Below, piece by piece: positions 45,861 to 54,534 of a stretch of 64,000 bases of DNA. Both the position numbers and the translations under genes were made by a program. This DNA is from CBDDBH01 sp965225625 (GTDB lineage Bacteria > Pseudomonadota > Gammaproteobacteria > JADZEE01). The notes beneath the pieces are model-generated. The model ran no database searches. It was not told the origin of the DNA and saw only the letters and a program-made list of their open reading frames with translations. Location: positions 62,001 through 126,000 of the forward strand of contig CBDDBH010000022.1 of the NCBI GenBank assembly GCA_965225625.1, written 5' to 3'. How positions within the stretch are numbered: position 1 is the stretch's first letter; each line of letters starts with the position of its first letter.

Positions 45861-46478
45861 ATGAAAATATATCAAGCCGTCACTTCGCCCTTTGCCGTAC
45901 GTGTACGCATCGCCCTCTATGCCAAGGGAGTGACACCGGAGTTCGCCGCCCCGCCAGATGGCATGGGCTCAGAGGCGTACCGCAAGATCACGCCATTGGG
46001 TAAGGTTCCGACCCTGGTTTGCGACGACGGCGCCGTGATCGCGGAGTCAGCCGTTATCAACGAGTATCTGGATGAGCAATTTCCCGATCCGGCGTTGCTG
46101 CCTGCCGCCCCGCATGGGCGGGCCCGTGTACGCATGGTGGTGCAGATGACCGACGCTTATGTGTTTGCCCGCTATCTGCCCTTATTCACGACCGCCAGAG
46201 CCGAAGGCAAGGAGTCGCCCGCTGTCGCCGGCGGTATCGATGGGGTGAAAGAGGGCCTAGGGGCGGTGGAGCGGGTCGTCGATGACGGGACCTATGCGGT
46301 GGGCGACAGTTTATCGCTGGCTGACTGCGCGCTGGCCCCGGCCCTCTACTACGTTATGGAATACGCAGAGGAATATTTTGGCGCTGGCGATGCGTTGGGG
46401 CACTGCCCGAAGCTCAAAAGCTACTGGACGCGCATCCAAGCCAACCCGCACGTTGCTCGGGCACTCGCAGATAGATAA
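45861..46478 (+). CDS. Glutathione S-transferase (maleylacetoacetate isomerase-like)
   Basis: A 205-residue GST. The thioredoxin-like half has YQAVTSPFAVRVRIALYAKGV, with Ser8/Ser-Pro-Phe at the glutathione-activating position, and TPLGKVPTLVCDDGAVIAESAVINEYLDE. The helical half has YAVGDSLSLADCALAPALYYV. It follows the Ddn-like gene by 32 bases, suggesting a shared transcript aimed at reducing or conjugating electrophiles. The length is normal. Confidence 0.9.
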   Translation: MKIYQAVTSPFAVRVRIALYAKGVTPEFAAPPDGMGSEAYRKITPLGKVPTLVCDDGAVIAESAVINEYLDEQFPDPALLPAAPHGRARVRMVVQMTDAYVFARYLPLFTTARAEGKESPAVAGGIDGVKEGLGAVERVVDDGTYAVGDSLSLADCALAPALYYVMEYAEEYFGAGDALGHCPKLKSYWTRIQANPHVARALADR

Positions 46479-46493
46479 GCACGCGGGACGTAC

Positions 46494-46518
46494 AAATATT
46501 CTACCGCGCAGAAGCTAT
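46494..46518 (+). repeat. Copy 2 of the imperfect 25-base direct repeat
   Basis: AAATATTCTACCGCGCAG and seven further bases, 22 of 25 identical to 45306-45330. It starts 15 bases after the GST stop. Confidence 0.55.
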
Positions 46519-46659
46519 ACATAATTTGGGGCCGACCGCATTTGGAAGCCGCGCGAAAGGTGTTCGCGTACGCGGACAGGCTTGAGAAGGGCTGTCTAAT
46601 AGTCAACGAAGATTCGATCGTCAACTTGTTCAATGCTTGCCGACTCTCGGCGGGCAGTG

Positions 46660-47091
46660 TTACCTCTGCTGGTGTTCTTCCATTAATTTATCCAGATATT
46701 TGTAATTGAGTTGATAGAGTGGTGTTTTTTTGTCTTCTTCATAAAAAGTTACGCCACCATAGCTGTGAAATAATATGGTTACCTCGGTCATGAACTTCGT
46801 CGCATGATGGTACGCGGCAGGCGGCTCAAAAAAGTAATCTCCAGGTCCAGCTTCTCCATCAGGAAATTTACTGATCCCTTCAACAACCCAAACAATCGAA
46901 GGTGCGTGATGTAGGTGATATGGCAAAACAGTTCCTGCTTTTGCTCTTTGCAGGATTGACCAGTGTCCCGATTCCGGGTTTGTATAAAGTACTTTGCAAT
47001 CGACGCCCTCTTGAATCTGTACCCAGGGGAGTTCAGCAGATTTAATCTGAATGGGATGACCGTCGTGAATCAGTTTTTCGATTTCGCGCAT
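46660..47091 (-). CDS. Cupin-domain protein
   Basis: A 143-residue small beta-barrel protein. Cupin motif 1 is SILQRAKAGTVLPYHLHHAPSIVWVVEG with the His ligands and Glu. Motif 2 is GPGDYFFEPPAAYHHA. It probably binds a divalent metal and acts as a dioxygenase, isomerase or ChrR-like sensor. GGAGACATACA precedes the ATG. It is more A/T-rich than its neighbours. A 490-base region without genes lies upstream. Confidence 0.82.
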   Translation of the reverse strand: MREIEKLIHDGHPIQIKSAELPWVQIQEGVDCKVLYTNPESGHWSILQRAKAGTVLPYHLHHAPSIVWVVEGISKFPDGEAGPGDYFFEPPAAYHHATKFMTEVTILFHSYGGVTFYEEDKKTPLYQLNYKYLDKLMEEHQQR

Positions 47092-47581
47092 TGTATGTCT
47101 CCTAACAAAGTTTTTCGTTAATGCGGCAGTCGAGGGGTAATCAGCTCTATTTCAAAGACTTGATATTACACCTTTTGCCTATTTTGCCTTATCGCGAGTG
47201 TCCGCATCCCTGATGCTGACCCTCGCTTATCCAACTATGAAGATGGCTCTTCCCTGGTCATCCGGATTAGTAAAAGAATCGGTTGCAATCATCCTGTCCA
47301 GATCCAACACAAAGGAAACATGCCAGAGTCCGGCGAAAAACGTCGTAGTGGTTTCCGCCGTTGACTCCGGCTCGGACCCACGTAAGCAGATATATGTTTT
47401 CCGCGATTTCGAACGCCACGTAGGGGTTTGTAAACACGGTAACCACAGGTTTAAAACTCACGTTCCCGGAGTCCGCAGCGTTACGATCGTGTGTTGAATC
47501 GTTTGTCGGCGTGGAGCGTGAATGCTGTGGGTTTCTGAACTTCACGATTTCGCTGGATTGCGTGACACGTCCTTCATTCAA
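47092..47581. other. Gene-free stretch, no feature recognised
   Basis: About 490 bases between the cupin and the degenerate SDR. Frames of about 100 codons exist on both strands (for example with SPAKNVVVVSAVDSGSDP on plus, or KPVVTVFTNPYVAFEIAEN on minus), but neither has an RBS or a family I recognise. It could hold a decayed gene. Confidence 0.45.
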
Positions 47582-48370
47582 CTACTCGCGATCAATCTTG
47601 ACCGGATTAGTACTGTTCCACCACGGCATATCAGAATAGGCGCGAATATCAATTTCGTGCGTCCAGGTCGAACGATGTTGCTGCGCGAGATGAAAATAAG
47701 TATCGGCAACCCGCTCCGGCAAAATCAAGCCGTCGTTCTGCCCCTGACTCTCGCGAAGCGCCTGAAACCGCTCGGATCCGAGCAGCTTGCCCAGTGTGTC
47801 GGGCGCATCTACGGCACCGTCGATAACAATGTGCACGATGTGCACGCCCTTTGACGACAGCTCTGCATTCAGCGACTGACACAGCATTCGTCGACCTCCC
47901 ATGGCAGCGGCATGTGAGTGTTGGCCGGCATTACCCCGCACCGCCGCCGTCGATGAGGTAACAAGTATCGTTCCTTTGCTACGCTCAACCATGTGCGGCG
48001 CGACCGCATGAGCCAGACGATACAGACCAAAGGTACCGAGCCGCCAACCGACTTCGAACGTTTTGTGCGGCGTATCAGCAAGCGTGCGATTACCGATTTG
48101 CGCGCCGAGGTTATAGACCGCAACCTCAATAGGCCCAATGTCAGACTCGATCGATGCAACGAGCTCCTCGATAGTGTCGTCCTCGACCGCATTCACCAAC
48201 GTTCCCGAAGCGGACCCATCTGCAGCTTCAATCTCCGCGACCAGTTTATCCAGACCTGCTTGATCACTGCGGCGGCACAAACAGGCGTGATAGCCGGCGC
48301 TTGCAAATCGTTTGGCAAACGTGCCGCCGATACCGGCGCCGGCGCCTATGACTAGGCATACCGGTTTCAA
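47582..48370 (-). CDS. SDR-family protein lacking the catalytic Tyr and Lys
   Basis: A 262-residue Rossmann protein. The cofactor motif VIGAGAGIGGTFAKRF and YNLGAQ are intact, and TILVTSSTAAVRG keeps the catalytic serine. At the Y-x-x-x-K position the sequence is HSHAAAMGGRRM, with His153 and Met157 in place of Tyr and Lys. The end IVHIVIDGAVDAPDTLGKL is typical of a proteobacterial SDR subgroup. TTG 48370 is preferred because GGAG stands 8 bases before it; TTG 48394 is also possible. It is last in the operon with the CocE-type, HyuB and HyuA genes. Confidence 0.82.
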   Translation of the reverse strand: MKPVCLVIGAGAGIGGTFAKRFASAGYHACLCRRSDQAGLDKLVAEIEAADGSASGTLVNAVEDDTIEELVASIESDIGPIEVAVYNLGAQIGNRTLADTPHKTFEVGWRLGTFGLYRLAHAVAPHMVERSKGTILVTSSTAAVRGNAGQHSHAAAMGGRRMLCQSLNAELSSKGVHIVHIVIDGAVDAPDTLGKLLGSERFQALRESQGQNDGLILPERVADTYFHLAQQHRSTWTHEIDIRAYSDMPWWNSTNPVKIDRE

Positions 48371-48434
48371 GTTCTCAGCTCCAAAGGAAAGCAACCATCA
48401 GCAAGTATTGACCGTAGTTTGTCCTCCATTTCCT

Positions 48435-50567
48435 CTACCCCAAATCCCTGGATATATTGTCCTTCCATTCCTTCGAAAAAACGAGAGCGTCTTTTTCGTA
48501 CACAATTAAGTCGGTCTTGATACAGAAAGTTTTCTTATCTGATGTTAATTCAAAATTAGAAATCGTTTTGATATCCCAGTCATCTCTTTTCAATACGATC
48601 GAGTAGTAACCACTCCAGGATGCGCTATTCGGGTCCGTTTTCTCTATCGTCGAGATCCAGTCGTATTGCACCCGCGTTTCGGTGCCGGTTTGATTAATTA
48701 GTGCGCCGCCCGAGTCACTGAAAGTCCGCACCTGAATTTGTCCTGTTTCATCGGGCCCAGTTATCTCCTGTCTATAGTTACTGGGAGACTTACGTGTGAC
48801 TGATAGTTGATCTGTCGGAACTGGCTGTGTAAACACCAGATCTTCCAGATCGTTTGTCCCAATGGGTCTTTCGGGTAGCACCAACTGGCTCGCACCAGTG
48901 TGTATTGTTAATTCGACAGGCTCTGGTGATGGCCACATGATTGGCCAGTAACTTTCTGATATCGAAATCCTGATTTTGTGTCCCTTCTTAAACCGATACG
49001 CGACGATATTTAGCGGCAATTCAATTTTGTAGATCTGACCGGGTACTAGCGCTTCCGGCTCTGCATGTCCGTCTCTATGTGTCAAATTGAGATAACCGGA
49101 TGTCACATACCAGGAGGTACCGTCGGGCTGTAGTTCATTCAATCGTATCGCGATTTTTGCAACCGGTTTATTCACAGACAATGAGAGTTTGACTGTTGGG
49201 TGGCCACAAATTTCAATATCCTTTTCAAGCTCCGCAGAGTCGAAAGTCAGAGACTTACTGTCATCCTCTGATTGATCTCGTGGGAGCTCTGTTTCCATTG
49301 CAAAGGGAAGCCATGCAGTATTGGACAGCCCAACAGTTTGATCCGGCGCTAGCGTAACGGGTTTTTCGCTAGCTGACGTTTTAGCTAAACCCGCAGGATT
49401 CAAAAAATAGTTATTATCCTTGATACGATCAGAGGGCCAGCTTCGCTCTCCTACCCAACGACCTGGGACGTCCTGCGGATAAACCTGCCCAGGTGCTTTT
49501 TCCTGCATGTACACCTGTAGCATCGGTTCTTCCATCATGCCGGTGTCTATACCTTTTAACCAATGGTCCCACCAGCGGACTTCTTCATAGTAGAAACCAA
49601 TCGCAGGACCAGGGTTTGCGCTGTCTGGAAAATCATGTCCCTGGGGTCCGATCAATCCTTTTTTAGGTGAATCAAGATGCGCTAACAGGCGTGAAATTGA
49701 ATTCGTATAAGCGTCAATAAAACCACCAACTGCAAAAACGGGGCATCGGATCTGACTGTAGTCTTCACAGACAGATCCATGTTGCCAATAGCCATCCCTT
49801 CGTTGATGTCGCATCCACTTATGTGTTACAGGCCCAACTGCTTCGAGGCGTTTCAGCCATTCAATGTTCCAGTCGGGGCCGAACAATTGCGGGTCAGGCG
49901 GGAGGGACAAGACATTCATGAATAATTGCCCCCATTCGAAATTGGGTCGACTTAATGAACCACCCACATAGTGGGCATCATCCGCGTAACGATCATCGGT
50001 GCTGCCGTGAGTGATAATCGCCTTTAGTTCGGGTGGATTGAGAGCTGCAATCTGAAGTGAATTAAAACCGCCCCAGGAAATACCGCGCATACCGACAGAA
50101 CCACTACACCATGGCTGAGCAGCCAGCCATTTTATAATTTCAATGCCGTCGAGCTGTTCCTGTTTTTCATACTCATCATTGATTATGCCGTCAGATTCTC
50201 CGGTACCACGGATATCTACCCTTACACCTGCATAACCACATGCCGCAGCGTAAACATGCGCAGGTTCATGGCTGTTGCGAGCCAGGTCACGCTTACGATA
50301 AGGCAGATATTCCAGGATGGCGGGTACCGGCGATGCTTGTGCATTTGTTGGTAACCAGATTCTTGCTGCCAGTCGTCTGCCATCCGGCAGTGGTATCCAG
50401 AGGTGTTCGATATTGCGTATGGCCAACTTTTTCTTGAGCGACACCGCACGCGCGGTATCAATCGCTCTAGGGATTTTGCCGCAAACACTCAACGCGCTGA
50501 CAGAAGCCAGCGCCAACGCAGACTTCAAAACAGCCCGTCTTGAACGAAGATGTTTGTTTGTGGACAT
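48435..50567 (-). CDS. CocE/NonD family hydrolase (S15-type), Tat/lipoprotein signal
   Basis: A 710-residue alpha/beta hydrolase. The N-terminus has SRRAVLKSALALASVSALSVC, a twin-arginine-like signal with a lipobox at Cys29. The hydrolase core reads IPLPDGRRLAARIWLP, VDIRGTGESDG and GISWGGFNS with nucleophile Ser164. The C-terminal jelly-roll domain includes GHKIRISISESYWPIMWPSP. CocE-type enzymes cleave esters or acyl amides. It is 18 bases downstream of HyuB in the same direction. A role in hydrolysing a substrate upstream of, or linked to, hydantoinase/oxoprolinase chemistry fits the context. Confidence 0.88.
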   Translation of the reverse strand: MSTNKHLRSRRAVLKSALALASVSALSVCGKIPRAIDTARAVSLKKKLAIRNIEHLWIPLPDGRRLAARIWLPTNAQASPVPAILEYLPYRKRDLARNSHEPAHVYAAACGYAGVRVDIRGTGESDGIINDEYEKQEQLDGIEIIKWLAAQPWCSGSVGMRGISWGGFNSLQIAALNPPELKAIITHGSTDDRYADDAHYVGGSLSRPNFEWGQLFMNVLSLPPDPQLFGPDWNIEWLKRLEAVGPVTHKWMRHQRRDGYWQHGSVCEDYSQIRCPVFAVGGFIDAYTNSISRLLAHLDSPKKGLIGPQGHDFPDSANPGPAIGFYYEEVRWWDHWLKGIDTGMMEEPMLQVYMQEKAPGQVYPQDVPGRWVGERSWPSDRIKDNNYFLNPAGLAKTSASEKPVTLAPDQTVGLSNTAWLPFAMETELPRDQSEDDSKSLTFDSAELEKDIEICGHPTVKLSLSVNKPVAKIAIRLNELQPDGTSWYVTSGYLNLTHRDGHAEPEALVPGQIYKIELPLNIVAYRFKKGHKIRISISESYWPIMWPSPEPVELTIHTGASQLVLPERPIGTNDLEDLVFTQPVPTDQLSVTRKSPSNYRQEITGPDETGQIQVRTFSDSGGALINQTGTETRVQYDWISTIEKTDPNSASWSGYYSIVLKRDDWDIKTISNFELTSDKKTFCIKTDLIVYEKDALVFSKEWKDNISRDLG

Positions 50568-50585
50568 CGCAAGAAGAATTCTTTT

Positions 50586-52379
50586 TTAAAGGCGCGATGA
50601 ATTTCTCTGGTCGCGCTCGGCGCGCGTTCGCGCCGTTTGTACCTCATCCACGATCAGAGTGCTCGGATCCAGCACCACACCATATAGCCGCTCAGCGGCA
50701 TCCAGCGAGACCTTTTCCTCGATTACGTCGCGTCTTACCGCTGCCGAGTCGCGCTCCAGGGGATTACCGACACCACAACCACCCTGGGTTATCACCTGCA
50801 GGTGATCGCCGTTTTGCCATGGATAACTGATCAATTCGTTGGCGTTGATCACTTTGCCTGCCGCCGTTGTAATGGACCGTCTGGCGGGTTCCGGTTGGGA
50901 ACCGCCGGCGATGACGGGGACGGGTCTGGCGGCAGGCGAAAAACCCTGACCGCCGCTGTGCAACCAGCCGTCACCGCCCAAATTGGTGATCTCGGTGCGC
51001 ATTGCTGTGCCGCCGCGCCAGCGTCCCGCGGCGCCGGTGTCCGGTTCGATTTCCCAGCAATCCCAGCGGTTCGGCGTAAAGTCTTCGTAGGCTTCAACGT
51101 CCGGATAACGAATGGAGCCGCTACATACCTCCGGCGCACCGGTCGACCAGCCATCGGTTCCCCATATGGCGCCGGTGCCGCTCGCCGCGTTAAAGAAATC
51201 GATCGCCGAATACTCCATGTTTTTGCGGGGATCGAAGCCGGTAAGCACCTCGAAAGGTATCGAGCCCCAACCGGACGGCGTTTGCTCTGGCACGACCTTC
51301 GCGAGCGCGTCCCAAACACAATTGATAATCTGCTTGGCGGCGAAATTGGTCGCCGAACTCACCGGCGCCGGCAGTACCGGCTCGGTGACGGTGCCGGGTT
51401 TGGTGACAATGGTTACGGCTCGCTCGAGGCCTTGTGAGATGTGCTCGATGTTGCGTGCGAATGTGGTCAACAGCGCAATCCATGTGGCCCCCGCGGTGTT
51501 GGTGAGTGGACTGTTGATGTAACTCGGCACTTGCGGATCCGACTCGCTGAAATCGATAGTAATGTCGCTGCCTTTGATGGTCACGTCGCTGCGCACGGTA
51601 AACGTTGGACAGCGGGGACCGCCTTCGCCGACAGACTCACCGTGATACGTGCCGTCCGGAATTTTTTCAATCTCCAGGCGAATAAGCCGTTCGGTATAGT
51701 CGAACAAATCGTCGAAATAATCCTTGATGGTCGGGACGCTAAAACGATCGACGATCTGCTGGATCTCCCGCACAGCGATCCGGTTAGTGCCGAACATCGC
51801 AGCGAGATCACCTTTCTGCACTTCGGGATAACGCATGTTGGCAAGGATCATGTTGAACACGTCCTTACAGATCTCGTCGTTGCTGATCACCCGTAGCGGC
51901 GGATAGCGCACCCCCTCCGTGTAGATATCCGTTGCCGCGGCGTTGTAGCCGCCAGCCATCGACCCACCCACATCCATCTGGTGGGCGCGGTTGCCGGCCC
52001 AAAACAGCAGTTCACCGTCACGGAATACAGGCACCAGAATATTAAAGTCAGGAAGGTGTCCGCTGGCGCCGCCGGAGTAGGGATCGTTGGTCAAGAACTG
52101 GTCGCCGGGGTGAATGTCGTCCCCGAAAAAATCGATGATCGCGCGCACCGAATACGGGATCCCGTAAACATGTATCGGGATGCCTTCGTAGATGGCAACG
52201 GTATTGCCCGCACCGTCGAACAACCCCACGGAGTAATCACGTGCTGCGAAATACGTCGGTGAGCGCGCAGTACGTTCCATGGTTGCCGTCATGCGTTCGG
52301 TCACTGAGCGGAGCAGACAATTAATGATCTCGAAATCGAGCGGGTCTGTTCGCGTGCTGAAAATCGATTTACTGCTCAT
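50586..52379 (-). CDS. Hydantoinase B/oxoprolinase family protein
   Basis: A 597-residue protein of the HyuB family, the partner subunit for ATP-dependent hydrolysis of hydantoins, 5-oxoproline or carboxylation of ketones. Signatures include FEIINCLLRSVTERMTATM, then DYSVGLFDGAGNTVA, GDQFLTNDPYSGG, GNRAHQMDVGGSMAGG, and the C-terminal YPWQNGDHLQVITQGGCGVGNP. Its ATG overlaps the HyuA stop by 4 bases (ATGA), so the two are coupled. The length is normal. Confidence 0.93.
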   Translation of the reverse strand: MSSKSIFSTRTDPLDFEIINCLLRSVTERMTATMERTARSPTYFAARDYSVGLFDGAGNTVAIYEGIPIHVYGIPYSVRAIIDFFGDDIHPGDQFLTNDPYSGGASGHLPDFNILVPVFRDGELLFWAGNRAHQMDVGGSMAGGYNAAATDIYTEGVRYPPLRVISNDEICKDVFNMILANMRYPEVQKGDLAAMFGTNRIAVREIQQIVDRFSVPTIKDYFDDLFDYTERLIRLEIEKIPDGTYHGESVGEGGPRCPTFTVRSDVTIKGSDITIDFSESDPQVPSYINSPLTNTAGATWIALLTTFARNIEHISQGLERAVTIVTKPGTVTEPVLPAPVSSATNFAAKQIINCVWDALAKVVPEQTPSGWGSIPFEVLTGFDPRKNMEYSAIDFFNAASGTGAIWGTDGWSTGAPEVCSGSIRYPDVEAYEDFTPNRWDCWEIEPDTGAAGRWRGGTAMRTEITNLGGDGWLHSGGQGFSPAARPVPVIAGGSQPEPARRSITTAAGKVINANELISYPWQNGDHLQVITQGGCGVGNPLERDSAAVRRDVIEEKVSLDAAERLYGVVLDPSTLIVDEVQTARTRAERDQRNSSRL

Positions 52380-54466
52380 ACTTTGCTTGCCTCAATGAAA
52401 AAGTCGCCCAAGTGAGTGACTTTAAGGGACCACCCGGGCGGCACAACGACGGTGGTTGTTTCCTGCTCAACCACACACGGACCTTGCACCTGTGCGCCGG
52501 CGGGAATGGCATCACCGTCACAGACACGCGCATCCGTGAACCCGCTTTCCTCAAACCATACCTGGCGGCTACTGCGTAGATATTCGCGAGCCCCGCCGCC
52601 GTCAGCGGGCCATTGCTGAGACTTTACACTCGCCACCTTACCGAACGCGGTCAGCTTGAGATTAGCCACGAACGTTGGTTCAGTTTTGTCGTGATGCGCA
52701 TACAGCGTTTCATGACGCTCGTGGAAGCGTCCGGTGATCGTCCGCAGATCTTTTTCTGAATACCCCTGGCCATTGACCGGTGGCCAGGGGATGTCGATCT
52801 GCTGATATTGACTAACATATTTCATTTCGGCCGAGAGACTGTGCTGGCGCGCCGCCGGCTCAACCTTCTCGGCGTCGAGCATCGACTCGGCGGCTCCGAG
52901 CATTTCCCGGTACATCTCATTTATTCGTGTCCAATCAAGCTGATCCGTCGGTGTCTCCACGCTGAATACCTGATCGTGCCGGATGTCTGATATCAGGCAC
53001 CCCAAGGCACACAATATACCCGACGCGCGCGGGATCAAGACCGTGTCGATGTTCATCATTTTGGCGAGCTCGACCGCATGCCCGGCACCCGCGCCGCCGC
53101 CTGCCATCAACGTATAGTCTTTGGGATTCTCGCCGCGGCGCACGCTTATTACGCCAATCGCGTCCGCCATCTTTACCATGGTCAGCGTGACTATCGCCCG
53201 CGCCATTTCTTCTATGCTCATACCCTTGGGTTCGGCGATCTTGGCAATCGCCTCGCGCGAAGCCTCAACTCCGAGTTGGATCCCGCCGGCAATGGCACTC
53301 GCGGGATTGAGCCGTCCCAGCACCAGGTTCGCGTCTGTGACGGTGGGTTCAGTGCCGCCCTTCATGTAGCACGCGGGACCGGGCGCCGCCCCGGCGCTTT
53401 GCGGCCCGACGTGCAGGCCGCCGGCCTGGTCCAGCCAGGCAATGGTGCCGCCACCGGCGCCGATTGCATGAACGTCTACCGACGGCAGGCCGACATGGTA
53501 GACACCGGCGACTGTCTGTTCCGAGCGGACCGAGATCTGCCTGTTCTTCACCAGTGAGGCATCGAAACTGGTACCGCCCATGTCGATCGTAATGAGATTG
53601 TCGATGCCGTATTCGTTGCCAAGCCAGATTGCGGCAACGGGACCGGATGCGGGCCCCGACGCAAGTGTGCTGACCGCCTTGGTGACAATGGCATGCGGAC
53701 TCATGACGCCGCCGCTGGAGCTTACGATTAACAGTGCACCTGCATACCCCGCCGCGTGGAGCTTGGCTTCGATGCGGCTCATGTAGGTGCTGATAATCGG
53801 CCCGATATAAGCATTGACGGTGGTGCTTTGAAACCGCAGATACTCGCCCAGCGTTGGCGAGATTTGATGGGAGAGGCTCAGGTACGCTTCGGGATACTCC
53901 TCGCGGCAGATCTCAGCAGCCCGCAGTTCGTGCGCCGGGTTGCGTAACGACCAGAGAAAACAAATTGCGATAGCCGCGACATCCTCTTTAGCGAAGCGCT
54001 TTAACGCGGCGCGAACGTCCTCCTCGTTTAGCGGAGTGAGGACAGAGCCGTCCGCTTGAATGCGTTCGGTAATCGGCCGACGCAGGTTTCGCGGACATAG
54101 CGGCCGCGGCTGCGGATAGGTGTAGTCGTAGAGATATTCCAGCTCGCGCATGCCGCGCCTGACTTCGATGGTATCGCGCACACCTTTGGTGGTGAGCATG
54201 CCGACCTTGGCACCGGCGCGTTCGATAACTGCATTGGTCGTCACCGTAGTGCCATGACAGATCCGGCTGACGTTGCCGAGGAACTCGCGCAGCGTCAGCT
54301 CGTTCGCGGTTGCGGCCTGCTCCAACGCATCGGTAAACCCGATTGATTGATCTGCCGGCGTGGTCGGTGTTTTGACGAGAGTGCGATTACCGTGTCCGTC
54401 GATCGCGACGAGATCGGTGTAGGTGCCGCCGATATCAATACCGACGTCGAAGCGTTGATCGGTCAT
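52376..54466 (-). CDS. Hydantoinase A/oxoprolinase family protein
   Basis: A 696-residue ATP-binding subunit of the acetone carboxylase/hydantoinase/oxoprolinase superfamily. The actin-like phosphate-binding motifs are DVGIDIGGTYTDLVAIDGHG at the N-terminus and ITIDMGGTSFDASLV in the middle, with CHGTTVTTNAVIERAGAK, GEYLRFQSTTVNAYIGP, and VHAIGAGGGTIAW. With HyuB it would open cyclic amides such as hydantoins or 5-oxoproline using ATP, or carboxylate a small ketone. It is followed by HyuB with a 4-base overlap and preceded by the acyl-CoA ligase after 68 bases. Confidence 0.93.
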   Translation of the reverse strand: MTDQRFDVGIDIGGTYTDLVAIDGHGNRTLVKTPTTPADQSIGFTDALEQAATANELTLREFLGNVSRICHGTTVTTNAVIERAGAKVGMLTTKGVRDTIEVRRGMRELEYLYDYTYPQPRPLCPRNLRRPITERIQADGSVLTPLNEEDVRAALKRFAKEDVAAIAICFLWSLRNPAHELRAAEICREEYPEAYLSLSHQISPTLGEYLRFQSTTVNAYIGPIISTYMSRIEAKLHAAGYAGALLIVSSSGGVMSPHAIVTKAVSTLASGPASGPVAAIWLGNEYGIDNLITIDMGGTSFDASLVKNRQISVRSEQTVAGVYHVGLPSVDVHAIGAGGGTIAWLDQAGGLHVGPQSAGAAPGPACYMKGGTEPTVTDANLVLGRLNPASAIAGGIQLGVEASREAIAKIAEPKGMSIEEMARAIVTLTMVKMADAIGVISVRRGENPKDYTLMAGGGAGAGHAVELAKMMNIDTVLIPRASGILCALGCLISDIRHDQVFSVETPTDQLDWTRINEMYREMLGAAESMLDAEKVEPAARQHSLSAEMKYVSQYQQIDIPWPPVNGQGYSEKDLRTITGRFHERHETLYAHHDKTEPTFVANLKLTAFGKVASVKSQQWPADGGGAREYLRSSRQVWFEESGFTDARVCDGDAIPAGAQVQGPCVVEQETTTVVVPPGWSLKVTHLGDFFIEASKV

Positions 54467-54534
54467 CGGCCCATTCTACCGAAATAGAAGGCCTACTCAC
54501 CATTACGATTGAGCATTGGTCAGTTGATGATCAC

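Noticed and set aside
47198..47581. Overlapping 100-codon frames on both strands
   Set aside because: Neither has an RBS or recognisable motifs; kept as an unexplained stretch.
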